The notes: generated from the sequence alone by a model not told the origin. A stretch of 64,000 nucleotides of DNA from Dolosigranulum pigrum ATCC 51524 (GCF_000245815.1 NZ_JH601103.1:804313-868312), one strand, 5' to 3'; counted from the stretch's first letter, positions 44,359 to 53,435 are shown. A program made the numbers and translations.

Positions 44359-44906
44359 ATGATCTAGCTGAAATTGAAGCGATATTATTTGTGGCTGGTG
44401 ATGAAGGATTAAGTCTGGCAGATATCGCCCAGCTAACAGATAGCACGACAGATTACATTGCAAATTGTTTAGCGCAACTCAAGCAGCGGTATACAGACAA
44501 TCCAGCGCATGGCATCACGTTAATTCAAACGGCATCTACTTACAAAATGGTGACAAAACAAGCTTATCAAGCAAGTGTTAAGCGATATGCCCAATCACCG
44601 CTTATGCAAAAGTTGTCTAAAGCCCTAATTGAAACACTATCAATTATTGCTTACAAACAGCCCATTACCCGAATGGAAATTGAAGAAATCCGAGGTGTAT
44701 CCGCAACTTCAGCTTTGCAAAAATTGAAATTACGACAACTTATTCGAGAAGTTGACCGATTAGACGCACCTGGGAATCCAGTTGTTTATGGTACGACCGA
44801 TTATTTTCTCGATTATTTTGGCTTAAATCAGCTTGATGAATTACCTGAATTATCTGACCAACAAGTTATTGAAGAAACAACTTTATTTACACCTGAAGAA
44901 ACTTAA
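44355..44906 (+). CDS. scpB: Segregation and condensation protein B
   Basis: Dimeric winged-helix partner of ScpA, 183 residues. LAEIEAILFVAGDEGLSLADIAQL opens the first winged helix. The second contains LIETLSIIAYKQPITRMEIEEIRGVSA, the best conserved stretch of the family. It is translationally coupled to scpA and followed by rluB after 18 bases. Confidence 0.96.
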   Translation: MNDLAEIEAILFVAGDEGLSLADIAQLTDSTTDYIANCLAQLKQRYTDNPAHGITLIQTASTYKMVTKQAYQASVKRYAQSPLMQKLSKALIETLSIIAYKQPITRMEIEEIRGVSATSALQKLKLRQLIREVDRLDAPGNPVVYGTTDYFLDYFGLNQLDELPELSDQQVIEETTLFTPEET

Positions 44907-44924
44907 GATGAAAGGATTGATACA

Positions 44925-45644
44925 GTGGAGAGATTGCAAAAAGTTATGGCACATGCGGGAGTTGCATCCCGGCGAGAATCAGAAAACATTATTAGTAAAG
45001 GTCGCGTGAAAGTTAATGGGATTGTGATCACTGAGATGGGGTGCAAAGTGGGACCAGATGATCATATAACAGTTGACGGTGAACCCATTGAACGAGAAGA
45101 AAAAGTATATATATTACTGAATAAAGATCGTCAAGTGATTTCAACAGTGGATGATCCCCAAAATAGAGATACAGTGATTGATAGCGTAGAGGGTATAAAA
45201 GAAAGAATCTATCCAGTAGGTCGCTTAGACTATGATACAACGGGCGCTTTGTTATTGACTAATGATGGTGAATTAGCTAATAAATTAATGCATCCACGTT
45301 ATGAATTCGAAAAAACCTATGTGGCTAAAGTGAACGGTCGAGTAACTGAAGAAGCACTTCAGCAATTAAAAACAGGTGTTATAATTGAAGGGAAAGAAAC
45401 CGCGCCGGCTCGAGTGAAATTGCTGTCTTATGATAAAAAAACAGATCATTCTATTGTCAAACTGGTTATTCATGAAGGACGCAACCATCAAGTGAAGTTG
45501 ATGATGCAAGCAGTTGGTCATCCAGTGAAAGAATTGACGCGCGAGAAATATGGCTTTCTAGAAACAACTGGCTTATCATTAGGACAGTGGCGTCATTTGA
45601 AGGACAAAGAAGTGGCTAAACTCCGCAAAACTGTTTCTTCATAA
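44925..45644 (+). CDS. rluB: 23S rRNA pseudouridine synthase RluB family
   Basis: Makes pseudouridine in 23S rRNA (the RluB family acts around position 2605), 239 residues. An S4 RNA-binding domain at 1-60 (ERLQKVMAHAGVASRRESE) precedes the synthase domain with catalytic aspartate in YPVGRLDYDTTGALLLTNDGE and HEGRNHQVKLMMQAVGHPV. The start is GTG at 44925, after AAAGGATT. It is the last gene of the ribT-scpAB operon; the next promoter is at 45707. Confidence 0.94.
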   Translation: MERLQKVMAHAGVASRRESENIISKGRVKVNGIVITEMGCKVGPDDHITVDGEPIEREEKVYILLNKDRQVISTVDDPQNRDTVIDSVEGIKERIYPVGRLDYDTTGALLLTNDGELANKLMHPRYEFEKTYVAKVNGRVTEEALQQLKTGVIIEGKETAPARVKLLSYDKKTDHSIVKLVIHEGRNHQVKLMMQAVGHPVKELTREKYGFLETTGLSLGQWRHLKDKEVAKLRKTVSS

Positions 45645-45706
45645 AGTATCCTAAATGGGCGTGGCCTTAATTAACATCAGGAGGTCAATACTTTTTGATA
45701 TATGAC

Positions 45707-45734
45707 TTGACAAATTGTAAGTATATGATAAAAT
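45707..45734 (+). promoter_or_regulatory. Promoter of the FMN riboswitch-ribU transcript
   Basis: TTGACA at 45707-45712, 16-base spacer and TAAAAT at 45729-45734, placing the start of transcription some 20 bases before the aptamer. Confidence 0.88.
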
Positions 45735-45760
45735 ACAAGTAGAAATGTTAATAAATGATT

Positions 45761-45868
45761 CATCTTCAGGGGCAGGGTGCAATTCCCGACCGGTGGTAAC
45801 AGTCCACGAGCGTAAGCTGAGCTGGTGTAATTCCAGTACCGACAGTACAGTCTGGCATAAAGAAGATG
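45761..45868 (+). ncRNA. FMN riboswitch (RFN element)
   Basis: Aptamer closed by CATCTTC at 45761-45767 and GAAGATG at 45862-45868. The conserved core includes AGGGGCAGGGTGCAATTCCC, GACCGGTGGTAACAGTCCACG, GAGCTGGTGTAATTCCAG and ACCGACAGTACAGTCTGG. FMN binding should favour the downstream terminator and so reduce riboflavin uptake when flavin is plentiful. Confidence 0.98.
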
Positions 45869-45892
45869 GGGCTATTTGTATAAGTCTACCAT

Positions 45893-45930
45893 CTGTTTAT
45901 ATCCTACCCTGGATGTAAGCAGTTTTTTAT
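45893..45930 (+). terminator. Riboswitch-controlled terminator before ribU
   Basis: Twelve-pair stem CTGTTTATATCC/GGATGTAAGCAG with some G-U pairs and a 6-base loop, followed by TTTTTT. It lies 25 bases after the FMN aptamer, so the switch works by premature termination. The remaining ~75 bases to ribU hold only the ribosome-binding site. Confidence 0.88.
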
Positions 45931-46004
45931 TTATATAAATACCCAGAGACCCTACGATGAATCCGACTAATGCCTGAATTGGCAAAATTATAGGAGGATT
46001 TAGA

Positions 46005-46631
46005 ATGGAAAACGGAAAAACGAAACGATTAGTGACGGTAGCGATGTTATCAGCGATAGCATTTTTGATTGCCTTTTTGGAGATTCCAATTCTGGGACAT
46101 GCACCTTTTTTGAAGATTGACTTCAGTGACGTGCCGGTCTTTATTGGAATGTACTTGCTTGGACCGATAAGTGGAGTGATTATTGCTTTCTTCCGCTCGG
46201 CTTTGCAGTATGCAGCAACTGGAGGAAACATGGGATATCCAATCGGGTCAACAGCTGCATTTGTAGCGTCACTTGCGTATACACTCCCGATTTACTATAT
46301 TATTCGACATAAACCACTTCAGATGGGTCGAAATATTCTAGCAGGTGTAATGGGAACAATTTCTCTAACCATTATTTTGTCCATATTAAATTATACCTTT
46401 GTACTTCCAGCTTATTTATCAGTAATGGGATTTAATGTCGGGGACATGTTTGGCACAATGTATAATTACTTTATCACAGCACTTATCCCTTTTAACTTTA
46501 TTAAAGGAGCTATCATTAGTCTTATAACTTTTGCTGTATTGTACAAAATGAAAGCTTGGCTTGACCGAACGAAGAAACGATTGAATACTGATGACGAAGC
46601 AATAGTAACACATCACGAACAGTTTCAATAA
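46005..46631 (+). CDS. ribU: ECF transporter S component, riboflavin-specific RibU
   Basis: Membrane-embedded substrate-binding subunit for riboflavin import, 208 residues with about six hydrophobic segments. The start RLVTVAMLSAIAFLIAFLEIPI, the loop LKIDFSDVPVFIGMYLLGPISGVI and YAATGGNMGYPIGSTAAFVASLAYTLP match RibU. It needs the shared energising module EcfA-EcfA'-EcfT encoded elsewhere. An FMN riboswitch directly upstream supports the substrate assignment. AGGAGG lies 8-9 bases before the ATG. Confidence 0.95.
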   Translation: MENGKTKRLVTVAMLSAIAFLIAFLEIPILGHAPFLKIDFSDVPVFIGMYLLGPISGVIIAFFRSALQYAATGGNMGYPIGSTAAFVASLAYTLPIYYIIRHKPLQMGRNILAGVMGTISLTIILSILNYTFVLPAYLSVMGFNVGDMFGTMYNYFITALIPFNFIKGAIISLITFAVLYKMKAWLDRTKKRLNTDDEAIVTHHEQFQ

Positions 46632-46639
46632 AATCTATA

Positions 46640-46679
46640 ACTCTCAACAGTTAGGGGACTAATTGTTGGGAGTTTTTCA
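46640..46679 (+). terminator. Terminator after ribU
   Basis: Stem ACTCTCAACAGTTA with TAATTGTTGGGAGT (G-U pairs), 6-base loop, then TTTTTC. Confidence 0.85.
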
Positions 46680-46722
46680 TTTTTAGGTCGTATTTAATTT
46701 GGAAAATTAACAAAAAGAGCCC

Positions 46723-46751
46723 TTTCATAATTTTACTAACAACGGTATAAT
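46723..46751 (+). promoter_or_regulatory. Promoter of the ypbB-like gene and recQ
   Basis: TTTCAT at 46723-46728, 17-base spacer and TATAAT at 46746-46751, 21 bases upstream of the start. The -10 is perfect, the -35 moderate. Confidence 0.6.
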
Positions 46752-46771
46752 GAATATAAGGGGGGATGCAG

Positions 46772-47791
46772 ATGGATCAAGAGTTTATGATGTATATATT
46801 AGCGATGTATAATCAACCAACAAATACGGGGCAAATCTATAATGTCTTAATTGGCCGAACGACGCCGACCATGCTATATTTAGTTGAGAAAAAACAGTGG
46901 CATGGTCATTTTGGCTTATTTAATGACGTGAATCGGAAACAGCTTGATCAGTTACAAGAACTGTTTTTAGCAAAAGAAACCATTCGCTCCGTGGATAAAA
47001 AATTTGAGCTAACCGCTTTTGGTCAGCAGCAACTTGAGCGATTGTTTAATCCTGCTTGGCTTATTCCCTCAATGGGATTTTTCACGGCACATTATCGGCA
47101 ATATGTATGGGACTTTTTCCAATTAATAACTCAAATTGTGTCAGAAAAAATATTTTCCAATCGTCAATTTTCACCGATGACAACAAGTCCCACTTTACAA
47201 AGTGAAGCAAAACTATTATTGAAGCATGCTGAGTTTGATTCTGAACAGTGGGTGAGTGAGGTTGTTCGAATGGTTGAAACATTGCCGGATCAATTAGGTG
47301 AGTTGTTGAGCAATGAACTAGCAGGTAATGGAGTAATTGGTAGTACAGATAAGCAGCTTCAGGCTCATTTTGACCTGTCGGCGTTTACCTTTTTTCTAAA
47401 AAAGCAAGGTGCTATTCAACTATTACTGAATCGAATAGACGATGATTTTCCGCAATTATCATTATTACTTGCTACTTGTGAAGCACGATCGATGTATCAC
47501 TTATCTCCTAGCACTTTTGAAACAGCGCAGTATTTATCTAATGGGATATCTCCTTCCGCTATTGCGCGAGAGAGGCGTCTGAAGCTCAATACAATTCATG
47601 AGCATATTATTGAAATGGCTTTTGTACTACCTGATTTTTCGTATCGCTCATTTATTCCCGATTCGGTCTATGATAGATTGGATGAAATCTATCGGACGGG
47701 CGACTTCTCTTACAGTAAGGTTAAGGAACAATTAGATCCATTGGTGTTTATGCATTACCGATTGTTTGAACTAGAAAGGATGAGAGAGTGA
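46772..47791 (+). CDS. YpbB-like helix-turn-helix protein, RecQ partner
   Basis: Cytoplasmic protein of 339 residues. A C-terminal helix-turn-helix around residues 245-285 (ETAQYLSNGISPSAIARERRLKLNTIHEHIIEMAF) matches the HTH_40-type domain of YpbB, which sits before the RecQ-like gene ypbC in Bacillus. The N-terminal 230 residues are weakly conserved and alpha-helical. The function is unknown, presumably DNA repair by association. The ATG at 46772 is 6 bases after a G-rich Shine-Dalgarno; the stop overlaps the recQ start. Confidence 0.8.
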   Translation: MDQEFMMYILAMYNQPTNTGQIYNVLIGRTTPTMLYLVEKKQWHGHFGLFNDVNRKQLDQLQELFLAKETIRSVDKKFELTAFGQQQLERLFNPAWLIPSMGFFTAHYRQYVWDFFQLITQIVSEKIFSNRQFSPMTTSPTLQSEAKLLLKHAEFDSEQWVSEVVRMVETLPDQLGELLSNELAGNGVIGSTDKQLQAHFDLSAFTFFLKKQGAIQLLLNRIDDDFPQLSLLLATCEARSMYHLSPSTFETAQYLSNGISPSAIARERRLKLNTIHEHIIEMAFVLPDFSYRSFIPDSVYDRLDEIYRTGDFSYSKVKEQLDPLVFMHYRLFELERMRE

Positions 47792-49242
47792 CAGATTTAG
47801 TGCGTGTATTGAATGATTCATTTGGTTTCTCATCTTTTCGTTCTGGACAGGAGGAGGCTATTCAATCAGCCTTGGCGGGACATGATACCTTAGTGATGCT
47901 GCCGACAGGATCAGGGAAATCGCTTTGTTATCAACTGTTTCCTTATATTAGAGAGGGAATTACTTTAATTGTTTCCCCCTTATTGTCATTAATGCAAGAT
48001 CAAGTTGAGAAGTTAAAGCAAAGTGGCCATCAAGAAGTTACTGCTTTAAATAGTTTTATGACAAAAGTAGAGAAGCAATATATTTTAAATCACTTAAAAC
48101 AATATAAATGGGTGTATTTATCTCCAGAGATGTTGCAGCAAGATTATGTGCTCAAATATTTAAAGCAAGTTAAAATTAATTTGTTTGTTGTAGATGAGGC
48201 GCATTGTATTTCACATTGGGGGATGGATTTTCGGCCAGATTATTTGCAGTTAGGTGATTACTGTCAAGAGCTAGGGCGACCACCTATTATGGCGCTAACG
48301 GCTACAGCAACAGAAGAAGTACGACAAGAGATAAAAGAGTTGTTGACATTTGATCCTGACTCATCGCGTGAAATTTTAACAACTATTGATCGACCGGAAA
48401 TTAAATTAATGACGGAATATACAGAAGGGAATAAAGTCGAGCGAACATTAGAGTTAGCTGACTACTTACAAAAACCAGGAATCATTTATTTTTCAAGTCG
48501 TAAGTTAGCCGATCAGATGAGTCAACTGATTAATGAGCGGTTAGATGTGGCAGCAGAGAGTTATCATTCGCACCGAACCTCAGCAGATAAAGTTAAAATT
48601 CAGCAACAGTTTATTCAAAATAAACTACAAATTATATGTGCGACAAGTGCGTTCGGAATGGGTATTAATAAGGCGGATGTGCGCTTCGTTATTCATTATC
48701 ATATGCCGGCAAGTCCAGCAATGTATATGCAAGAGATTGGACGTGCCAGCCGGGATGGTCAACCGAGTATTGCCATTTTACTTTATGAACCAGGAGATGC
48801 TCAGTTGCAATCTTTTTTGAAAGAGCAGAATATTCCAGATGAAAATACAATTCGTTATTTTTACCGAAATAGTCAGTCGCTCGAAGTAGCTGACGATCCA
48901 CAAGTTCATTTGTTAGAGTACTTCAAGCAACATGATTATAGTGTTGCCGAGACCATTCAGCATTTTAAATTGCGCCAACAGCAAGTGGCTCACCAAATAG
49001 ATTATATGAAACAATATATATCGGCTGAAACCTGTAAACGAGAGATACTGCTTAATTATTTTGGTGCGACAAGCGAAAGCTCAGAGGAGTGTTGTCATTC
49101 GTGTAATGAAGACTTATTAGGCCAATTTAAGCAAACAACGAATATTGCTGTCTTGCATCAACACCAAGTTTGGCCGAAGAAAAAAATATTAAAGAGATTA
49201 TTCAATCTTGATGAAATTGAGTATGGAAATATGTTACAATAG
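47788..49242 (+). CDS. RecQ family ATP-dependent DNA helicase (RecS type)
   Basis: DNA helicase of superfamily 2, 484 residues. The motifs are RSGQEEAIQSALAG (motif 0), MLPTGSGKSLCYQ (I), VVDEAHCISHWGMDFRPDY (DEAH box and RecQ aromatic loop), TATATEEV (III), HSHRTSADKV, CATSAFGMGINKADVRFVIHY and QEIGRASRDGQ (VI). A zinc-binding segment follows with C-K-R-E-I-L and CCHSCNEDLL. The protein lacks a full winged helix and an HRDC domain, the short form. GTG start; its first bases overlap the ypbB-like stop. Confidence 0.93.
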   Translation: MTDLVRVLNDSFGFSSFRSGQEEAIQSALAGHDTLVMLPTGSGKSLCYQLFPYIREGITLIVSPLLSLMQDQVEKLKQSGHQEVTALNSFMTKVEKQYILNHLKQYKWVYLSPEMLQQDYVLKYLKQVKINLFVVDEAHCISHWGMDFRPDYLQLGDYCQELGRPPIMALTATATEEVRQEIKELLTFDPDSSREILTTIDRPEIKLMTEYTEGNKVERTLELADYLQKPGIIYFSSRKLADQMSQLINERLDVAAESYHSHRTSADKVKIQQQFIQNKLQIICATSAFGMGINKADVRFVIHYHMPASPAMYMQEIGRASRDGQPSIAILLYEPGDAQLQSFLKEQNIPDENTIRYFYRNSQSLEVADDPQVHLLEYFKQHDYSVAETIQHFKLRQQQVAHQIDYMKQYISAETCKREILLNYFGATSESSEECCHSCNEDLLGQFKQTTNIAVLHQHQVWPKKKILKRLFNLDEIEYGNMLQ

Positions 49243-49269
49243 TATTACAAGTTATGAGGAGGATATATT

Positions 49270-49953
49270 ATGTCAAAAAAAGATATGAACGATAAAGAAG
49301 AGTTATGGTCAAAGAAATTTGATGAAGAAATGGAAGAAGCGGATCAAGATACGTCCGAACACAAGAAAAAGAAATCAAAAATTTCACCTATTTTAACAGG
49401 ATCAGTAGCCTTATTAGGACTGTTGATTGTCGTTATGATTTTCTTCTATGTATATTATCGCGGAAGAGACGGGGCACAAGTAGCTCAAACATCTGATCAA
49501 GTGACGTTGCAAGAAAATTCAAATGATATTAAAGACTTGAATTTGAAAGCACGCGACAGTCAAAAAGAAAAAGAAGAAAAAGAGAAAAAAGCTGAAGAAG
49601 AAAAACAAGAAAAACAAGAAGAGCAAGAGAAAAAAGAGAAAGAACAAGAGCGCAAAAAACAACAACGCGAAGAACAACGTCAACAAGAACGTGAGGCTGA
49701 ACAGGCACGTCAACAAGAACAACAGCAACAAACGCAACAACAAGAACAGTCCAATCAGCAGCAACAAACACAACAAACACAACAAACACAGCAACAGCAA
49801 CAATCCGGTGGGTCATCATACACGGTCCAAGCAGGGGATAACTTATACCGAATTGCAGTTAACCACGGTATGACGTTGGATGAGTTATTGCAAAAGAATG
49901 GCCTATCAGCGAACTCAACCATTCAACCGGGCGATACCTTGCAAGTGAATTAA
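49270..49953 (+). CDS. Membrane-anchored LysM domain protein with Q/E/K-rich linker
   Basis: Bitopic protein of 227 residues. It has a charged cytoplasmic N-terminus (1-38), a membrane helix (about 40-62) and an extracellular low-complexity linker (about 70-180) first E/K-rich then Q/T-rich. A single LysM domain follows at 184-227 (SYTVQAGDNLYRIAVNHGMTLDELLQKNGL), which binds peptidoglycan. The linker codons are near-repeats of CAA/CAG and GAA/AAA, a slippage-prone tract. Proteins of this design between recQ and cmk are found across Lactobacillales; function unknown, likely at the wall or septum. Confidence 0.85.
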   Translation: MSKKDMNDKEELWSKKFDEEMEEADQDTSEHKKKKSKISPILTGSVALLGLLIVVMIFFYVYYRGRDGAQVAQTSDQVTLQENSNDIKDLNLKARDSQKEKEEKEKKAEEEKQEKQEEQEKKEKEQERKKQQREEQRQQEREAEQARQQEQQQQTQQQEQSNQQQQTQQTQQTQQQQQSGGSSYTVQAGDNLYRIAVNHGMTLDELLQKNGLSANSTIQPGDTLQVN

Positions 49954-49963
49954 GGAGTGTCGT

Positions 49964-50632
49964 ATGAGTAAGCACCTTACAATTGCAGTTGATGGACCGG
50001 CTTCATCAGGTAAAAGCACTGTGGCAAAGGCCGTTGCTAATCGTTTAGGATTAACGTATATCGATACAGGAGCAATGTATCGTAGCGTGACCTTATATGC
50101 CTTACAATCAGATGTCGATTTAGATGACGAGGTAGCGGTAGCACGTTTGTTGGATAACACAACCATTACACTTGAAGATGGAAAAATGGGGCAGGAAGTT
50201 TGGCTAAATAATACCGAAGTTACCGAAGCCATACGCCAAGAAGATGTGACGCGACATGTTTCTTTAATCTCATCTTATCGCACAGTTCGCGAAAAATTAG
50301 TGGAACAACAACGACAAATGGCTGAAGCTAAAGATGTCATTATGGATGGGCGCGATATTGGAACAGTAGTCTTGCCTAATGCAACCCAAAAATTCTTCTT
50401 GAAAGCAAGTGCAGAAGAGCGTGCACGCCGGCGAACAGATGAATATAAACAAAAAGGTATTCAAGCTGAATACGAGCAAGTCTTAGCTGATATTCAAGCG
50501 CGCGATCAATATGATTCCAATCGCGCAATATCACCGCTTAAGAAGCCTCATGACGCGATTGTTATTGATACTACTACAATGACAATCGATGAGGTAGTAG
50601 AAGCAATTATCCAAAATATCCAAAAAAATTAA
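49964..50632 (+). CDS. cmk: Cytidylate kinase
   Basis: Phosphorylates CMP and dCMP with ATP, 222 residues. P-loop VDGPASSGKSTVAKAVA, YIDTGAMYRSVTLYAL, the MDGRDIGTVVLPNA segment and FLKASAEERARRRTDEY lid are present. It is 10 bases after the LysM gene and 88 before rpsA. The cmk-rpsA-der order is conserved in Firmicutes. Confidence 0.96.
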   Translation: MSKHLTIAVDGPASSGKSTVAKAVANRLGLTYIDTGAMYRSVTLYALQSDVDLDDEVAVARLLDNTTITLEDGKMGQEVWLNNTEVTEAIRQEDVTRHVSLISSYRTVREKLVEQQRQMAEAKDVIMDGRDIGTVVLPNATQKFFLKASAEERARRRTDEYKQKGIQAEYEQVLADIQARDQYDSNRAISPLKKPHDAIVIDTTTMTIDEVVEAIIQNIQKN

Positions 50633-50649
50633 AAAGATTTTAATAAATG

Positions 50650-50679
50650 TTGGCAATTGAGCCGATAATAATGTATAAT
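50650..50679 (+). promoter_or_regulatory. Promoter of rpsA
   Basis: TTGGCA at 50650-50655, 18-base spacer and TATAAT at 50674-50679, 42 bases before the rpsA start. Confidence 0.68.
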
Positions 50680-50720
50680 AATAGATGTATGCAATAAGTA
50701 CAATTGGGAGGACGTCGTAA

Positions 50721-51968
50721 ATGTCAGAAGAGAACAAAAATCTAGAACAAAACGCATCAATGGATCAGGTTATGGCTGATGTCGTTGATGTTAAACCCGG
50801 TGATTTAGTTACTGCCGAGGTTTTAACTATCGATAGCGAAAAGAATGTTGTTGTTGGTTTGGGTAGCGGACAAGAAGGAATTGTCCCTCTACGTGAGCTT
50901 TCAACTGATTATGTTGAGGACCCAGCTGATGAAGTAGAAGTTGGCGATTCAATTGAACTAGTTGTCTTAAAAGATGTTAAAGATAAAGAGCAAGGTGGCT
51001 TCATCTTATCTAAAAAACGTGTAGACCAACGTAAAGTTTGGGAAGAATTACAGGAAAAAGCAGACAACAATGAGCCAATCGAAGCACAAGTATCTCGCGT
51101 TGTTAAAGGTGGGGTAACCGTTGATCTAGGTGTTCGCGGATTTGTTCCAGCATCTCACTTAGATACAAACTTTGTTAGTGACCTAAGCGAATTTGAAGGC
51201 AACACTTACGAATTCAAAATCTTAGAAATTGACCCAAGTGACCGTCAATTAATTCTTTCACGTAAAGCATTACTTCAAAAAGAAGAAGAAGCTGAACGTC
51301 AAGAAGCGCTTGAAGCACTTGAAGAAGGTTCAACTGTTAAAGGAACTGTTGTTCGTTTAACTAACTTCGGTGCATTTATTAACTTAGGTGGCGTTGATGG
51401 ATTAGTTCACGTTTCAGAAATTGCTCATGAACGTATTAACCATCCAAAAGACCGCTTGAAAAAAGGCGAAGAAATTGAAGTGAAAGTTCTTAGCGTTGAT
51501 GTTGAACGTGAACGTGTATCGCTTTCAATTAAAGAACTAATTGCGGGACCATGGGATAACGTGGAAGAAGAATTCAAAGCAGGATCAACTGTTACAGGTC
51601 TTGTCAAACGTATCACTGATTTCGGTGCATTCGTTGAGTTGAAGCCTGGTGTTGAAGGACTTGTTCACATTTCTGAATTAGCTCACAAACATGTGGAAAC
51701 ACCACATGAGGTACTTGAAGCTGGTGAAGAAGTTGAAGTGAAAATTCTTGATGTAGATGGAGACCGTCAGCGCGTTTCACTTAGTGTGAAAGCTCTGAAA
51801 GAGGCACCAGCTCGTTCAGAAAGCAACCCACAACCAAAACAACGTAAAAAAGATTCATCAGTAAATGTTAAACAACCATCATTACGCGACAACGATGGTG
51901 AAGGAGCATTCTCTGTTGGAGATCAAATCGGAGATCAATTAGCTGGATTATTCGGAGATAACGACTAA
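50721..51968 (+). CDS. rpsA: 30S ribosomal protein S1-like (four S1 domains)
   Basis: RNA-binding protein of 415 residues with four S1 OB folds at about 24-95, 113-178, 197-266 and 283-352 (for example GSTVKGTVVRLTNFGAFINLGGVDGLVHVSEIAH). The C-terminal tail is disordered and basic/polar. This is the short Firmicutes S1 (YpfD-type), lacking the two N-terminal ribosome-binding domains of the proteobacterial protein. It therefore may bind the ribosome only weakly. High codon bias. It has its own promoter and terminator. Confidence 0.93.
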   Translation: MSEENKNLEQNASMDQVMADVVDVKPGDLVTAEVLTIDSEKNVVVGLGSGQEGIVPLRELSTDYVEDPADEVEVGDSIELVVLKDVKDKEQGGFILSKKRVDQRKVWEELQEKADNNEPIEAQVSRVVKGGVTVDLGVRGFVPASHLDTNFVSDLSEFEGNTYEFKILEIDPSDRQLILSRKALLQKEEEAERQEALEALEEGSTVKGTVVRLTNFGAFINLGGVDGLVHVSEIAHERINHPKDRLKKGEEIEVKVLSVDVERERVSLSIKELIAGPWDNVEEEFKAGSTVTGLVKRITDFGAFVELKPGVEGLVHISELAHKHVETPHEVLEAGEEVEVKILDVDGDRQRVSLSVKALKEAPARSESNPQPKQRKKDSSVNVKQPSLRDNDGEGAFSVGDQIGDQLAGLFGDND

Positions 51969-51991
51969 TTTAATATACGATCATAAAACAT

Positions 51992-52036
51992 CTACCCAGC
52001 TCCCTGCTTTGCAGTTTGAGTTGGGTAGTTATTTAT
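51992..52036 (+). terminator. Terminator after rpsA
   Basis: Eleven-pair stem CTACCCAGCTC/GAGTTGGGTAG with a nested small hairpin (CTGCTTTGCAG) in the loop and a T-rich tail TTATTTATT. Confidence 0.82.
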
Positions 52037-52068
52037 TACAAGATAATTAATGAAAGAAGGTGAATCAG

Positions 52069-53382
52069 ATGGTTAAACCATTAGTAGCAATTGTAGGTCG
52101 ACCGAATGTAGGGAAATCAACTATTTTTAACCGTATTGTTGGAGAACGTATATCAATCGTCCGCGATGAGCCGGGAGTCACACGTGATCGGATTTATGCC
52201 GATGCGGAATGGTTAGGGAAAGAATTTTCTCTTATTGATACGGGTGGTATCACAATGGATGAAGAACCCTTACACAAAGAGATTAAATTACAAGCTGAAA
52301 TTGCGATTGAAGAAGCAGATGTTATTATTATGATGACAAGTGTTCAAGATGGCATTACTGATATGGATGATCAAGTAGCGCCTATTCTATATAAATCAGG
52401 CAAACCAATTATTCTAGCAGTTAATAAAGCAGACAATCCGGAATTGAGAACAGATATTTATCAATTTTATGCACTAGGCTTGGGTGATCCTTATCCTATT
52501 TCAGGTTCGCACGGAACGGGTTTAGGTGATTTATTAGATGAAGTGATCGCTCAATTCCCAGCCGACGAACCAGAACTTTATGGTGAAGATACAATTAAGT
52601 TTTCATTAATTGGTCGCCCTAATGTAGGGAAATCAAGTTTAGTGAATAAAATATTAGGTGAGAATCGAGTCATTGTATCTGATATTGAAGGAACAACTCG
52701 TGATGCAATTGACACGCCATTCATTACCCAAGATGACCGTGAATTTGTTATGATTGATACGGCTGGTATTCGTCGACGTGGAAAAGTTTATGAAAAGACG
52801 GAAAAATATAGTGTTATGCGAGCCATGCGTGCGATTGAACGCTCTGATGTTGTTTTATGTGTAATTGATGCTGAAGTGGGTATTCGTGAACAAGATAAAA
52901 AAGTGTTTGGTTATGCTCATGAAGCAGGTAAAGGAATTATTATCGTTGTGAATAAATGGGATACTGTTGAGAAAGATAATCATACTATGCGAGATTTTGA
53001 GTTGAAAATTCGCGATCAATTCAGATATTTAAGCTATGCCCCAATTTTATTTGTATCTGCTAAAACGGGTCAACGCTTAGTTCGCATCCCAGAGTATGTT
53101 GAAGCGGTCTACCATAATCGCACCCAACGTGTTCAATCAAGTGTCCTAAATGATGTAATGATGGATGCTGTTGCGACCAATCCAGCGCCTGCAAGCGGTG
53201 GTAAGCGACTGAAAGTTTATTACGGCACTCAAGTTGCAGTGAGTCCGCCCACATTTGTTGTGTTCGTCAATGATCCAGAATTAATGCATTTCTCTTATGA
53301 GCGTTTCTTAGAGAACCGATTCCGTGAAAACTTTGAATTTGTTGGTACGCCGATCAGAATTATTGCGCGAGCTCGAAAATAA
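52069..53382 (+). CDS. der: Ribosome biogenesis GTPase Der (EngA)
   Basis: Double-Era-like GTPase for 50S assembly, 437 residues. The first G domain has GRPNVGKSTIFN and DTGG near residue 58; the second starts near 179 with GRPNVGKSSLVNK and DTAGI; NKAD and NKWD are the G4 motifs. A C-terminal KH-like domain follows at about 352-437. The ATG at 52069 follows AAGAAGGTG; the in-frame GTG at 52060 is part of that ribosome-binding site. Confidence 0.97.
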   Translation: MVKPLVAIVGRPNVGKSTIFNRIVGERISIVRDEPGVTRDRIYADAEWLGKEFSLIDTGGITMDEEPLHKEIKLQAEIAIEEADVIIMMTSVQDGITDMDDQVAPILYKSGKPIILAVNKADNPELRTDIYQFYALGLGDPYPISGSHGTGLGDLLDEVIAQFPADEPELYGEDTIKFSLIGRPNVGKSSLVNKILGENRVIVSDIEGTTRDAIDTPFITQDDREFVMIDTAGIRRRGKVYEKTEKYSVMRAMRAIERSDVVLCVIDAEVGIREQDKKVFGYAHEAGKGIIIVVNKWDTVEKDNHTMRDFELKIRDQFRYLSYAPILFVSAKTGQRLVRIPEYVEAVYHNRTQRVQSSVLNDVMMDAVATNPAPASGGKRLKVYYGTQVAVSPPTFVVFVNDPELMHFSYERFLENRFRENFEFVGTPIRIIARARK

Positions 53383-53406
53383 TTTTTTAAAAATTGTGTG
53401 AAATCA

Positions 53407-53435
53407 TTGCAGTATCAAGGTTTATATGGTATCTT
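53407..53435 (+). promoter_or_regulatory. Promoter of hup
   Basis: TTGCAG at 53407-53412, 17-base spacer and extended -10 TG-G-TATCTT (hexamer 53430-53435). It leaves a 5' leader of about 100 bases before hup. Confidence 0.75.

Noticed and set aside
49519..49819. Two long hydrophobic reverse-strand reading frames
   Set aside because: They are the antisense of the CAA/GAA-rich linker of the LysM gene; the Leu/Val/Phe-rich low-complexity translations have no ribosome-binding site or promoter.
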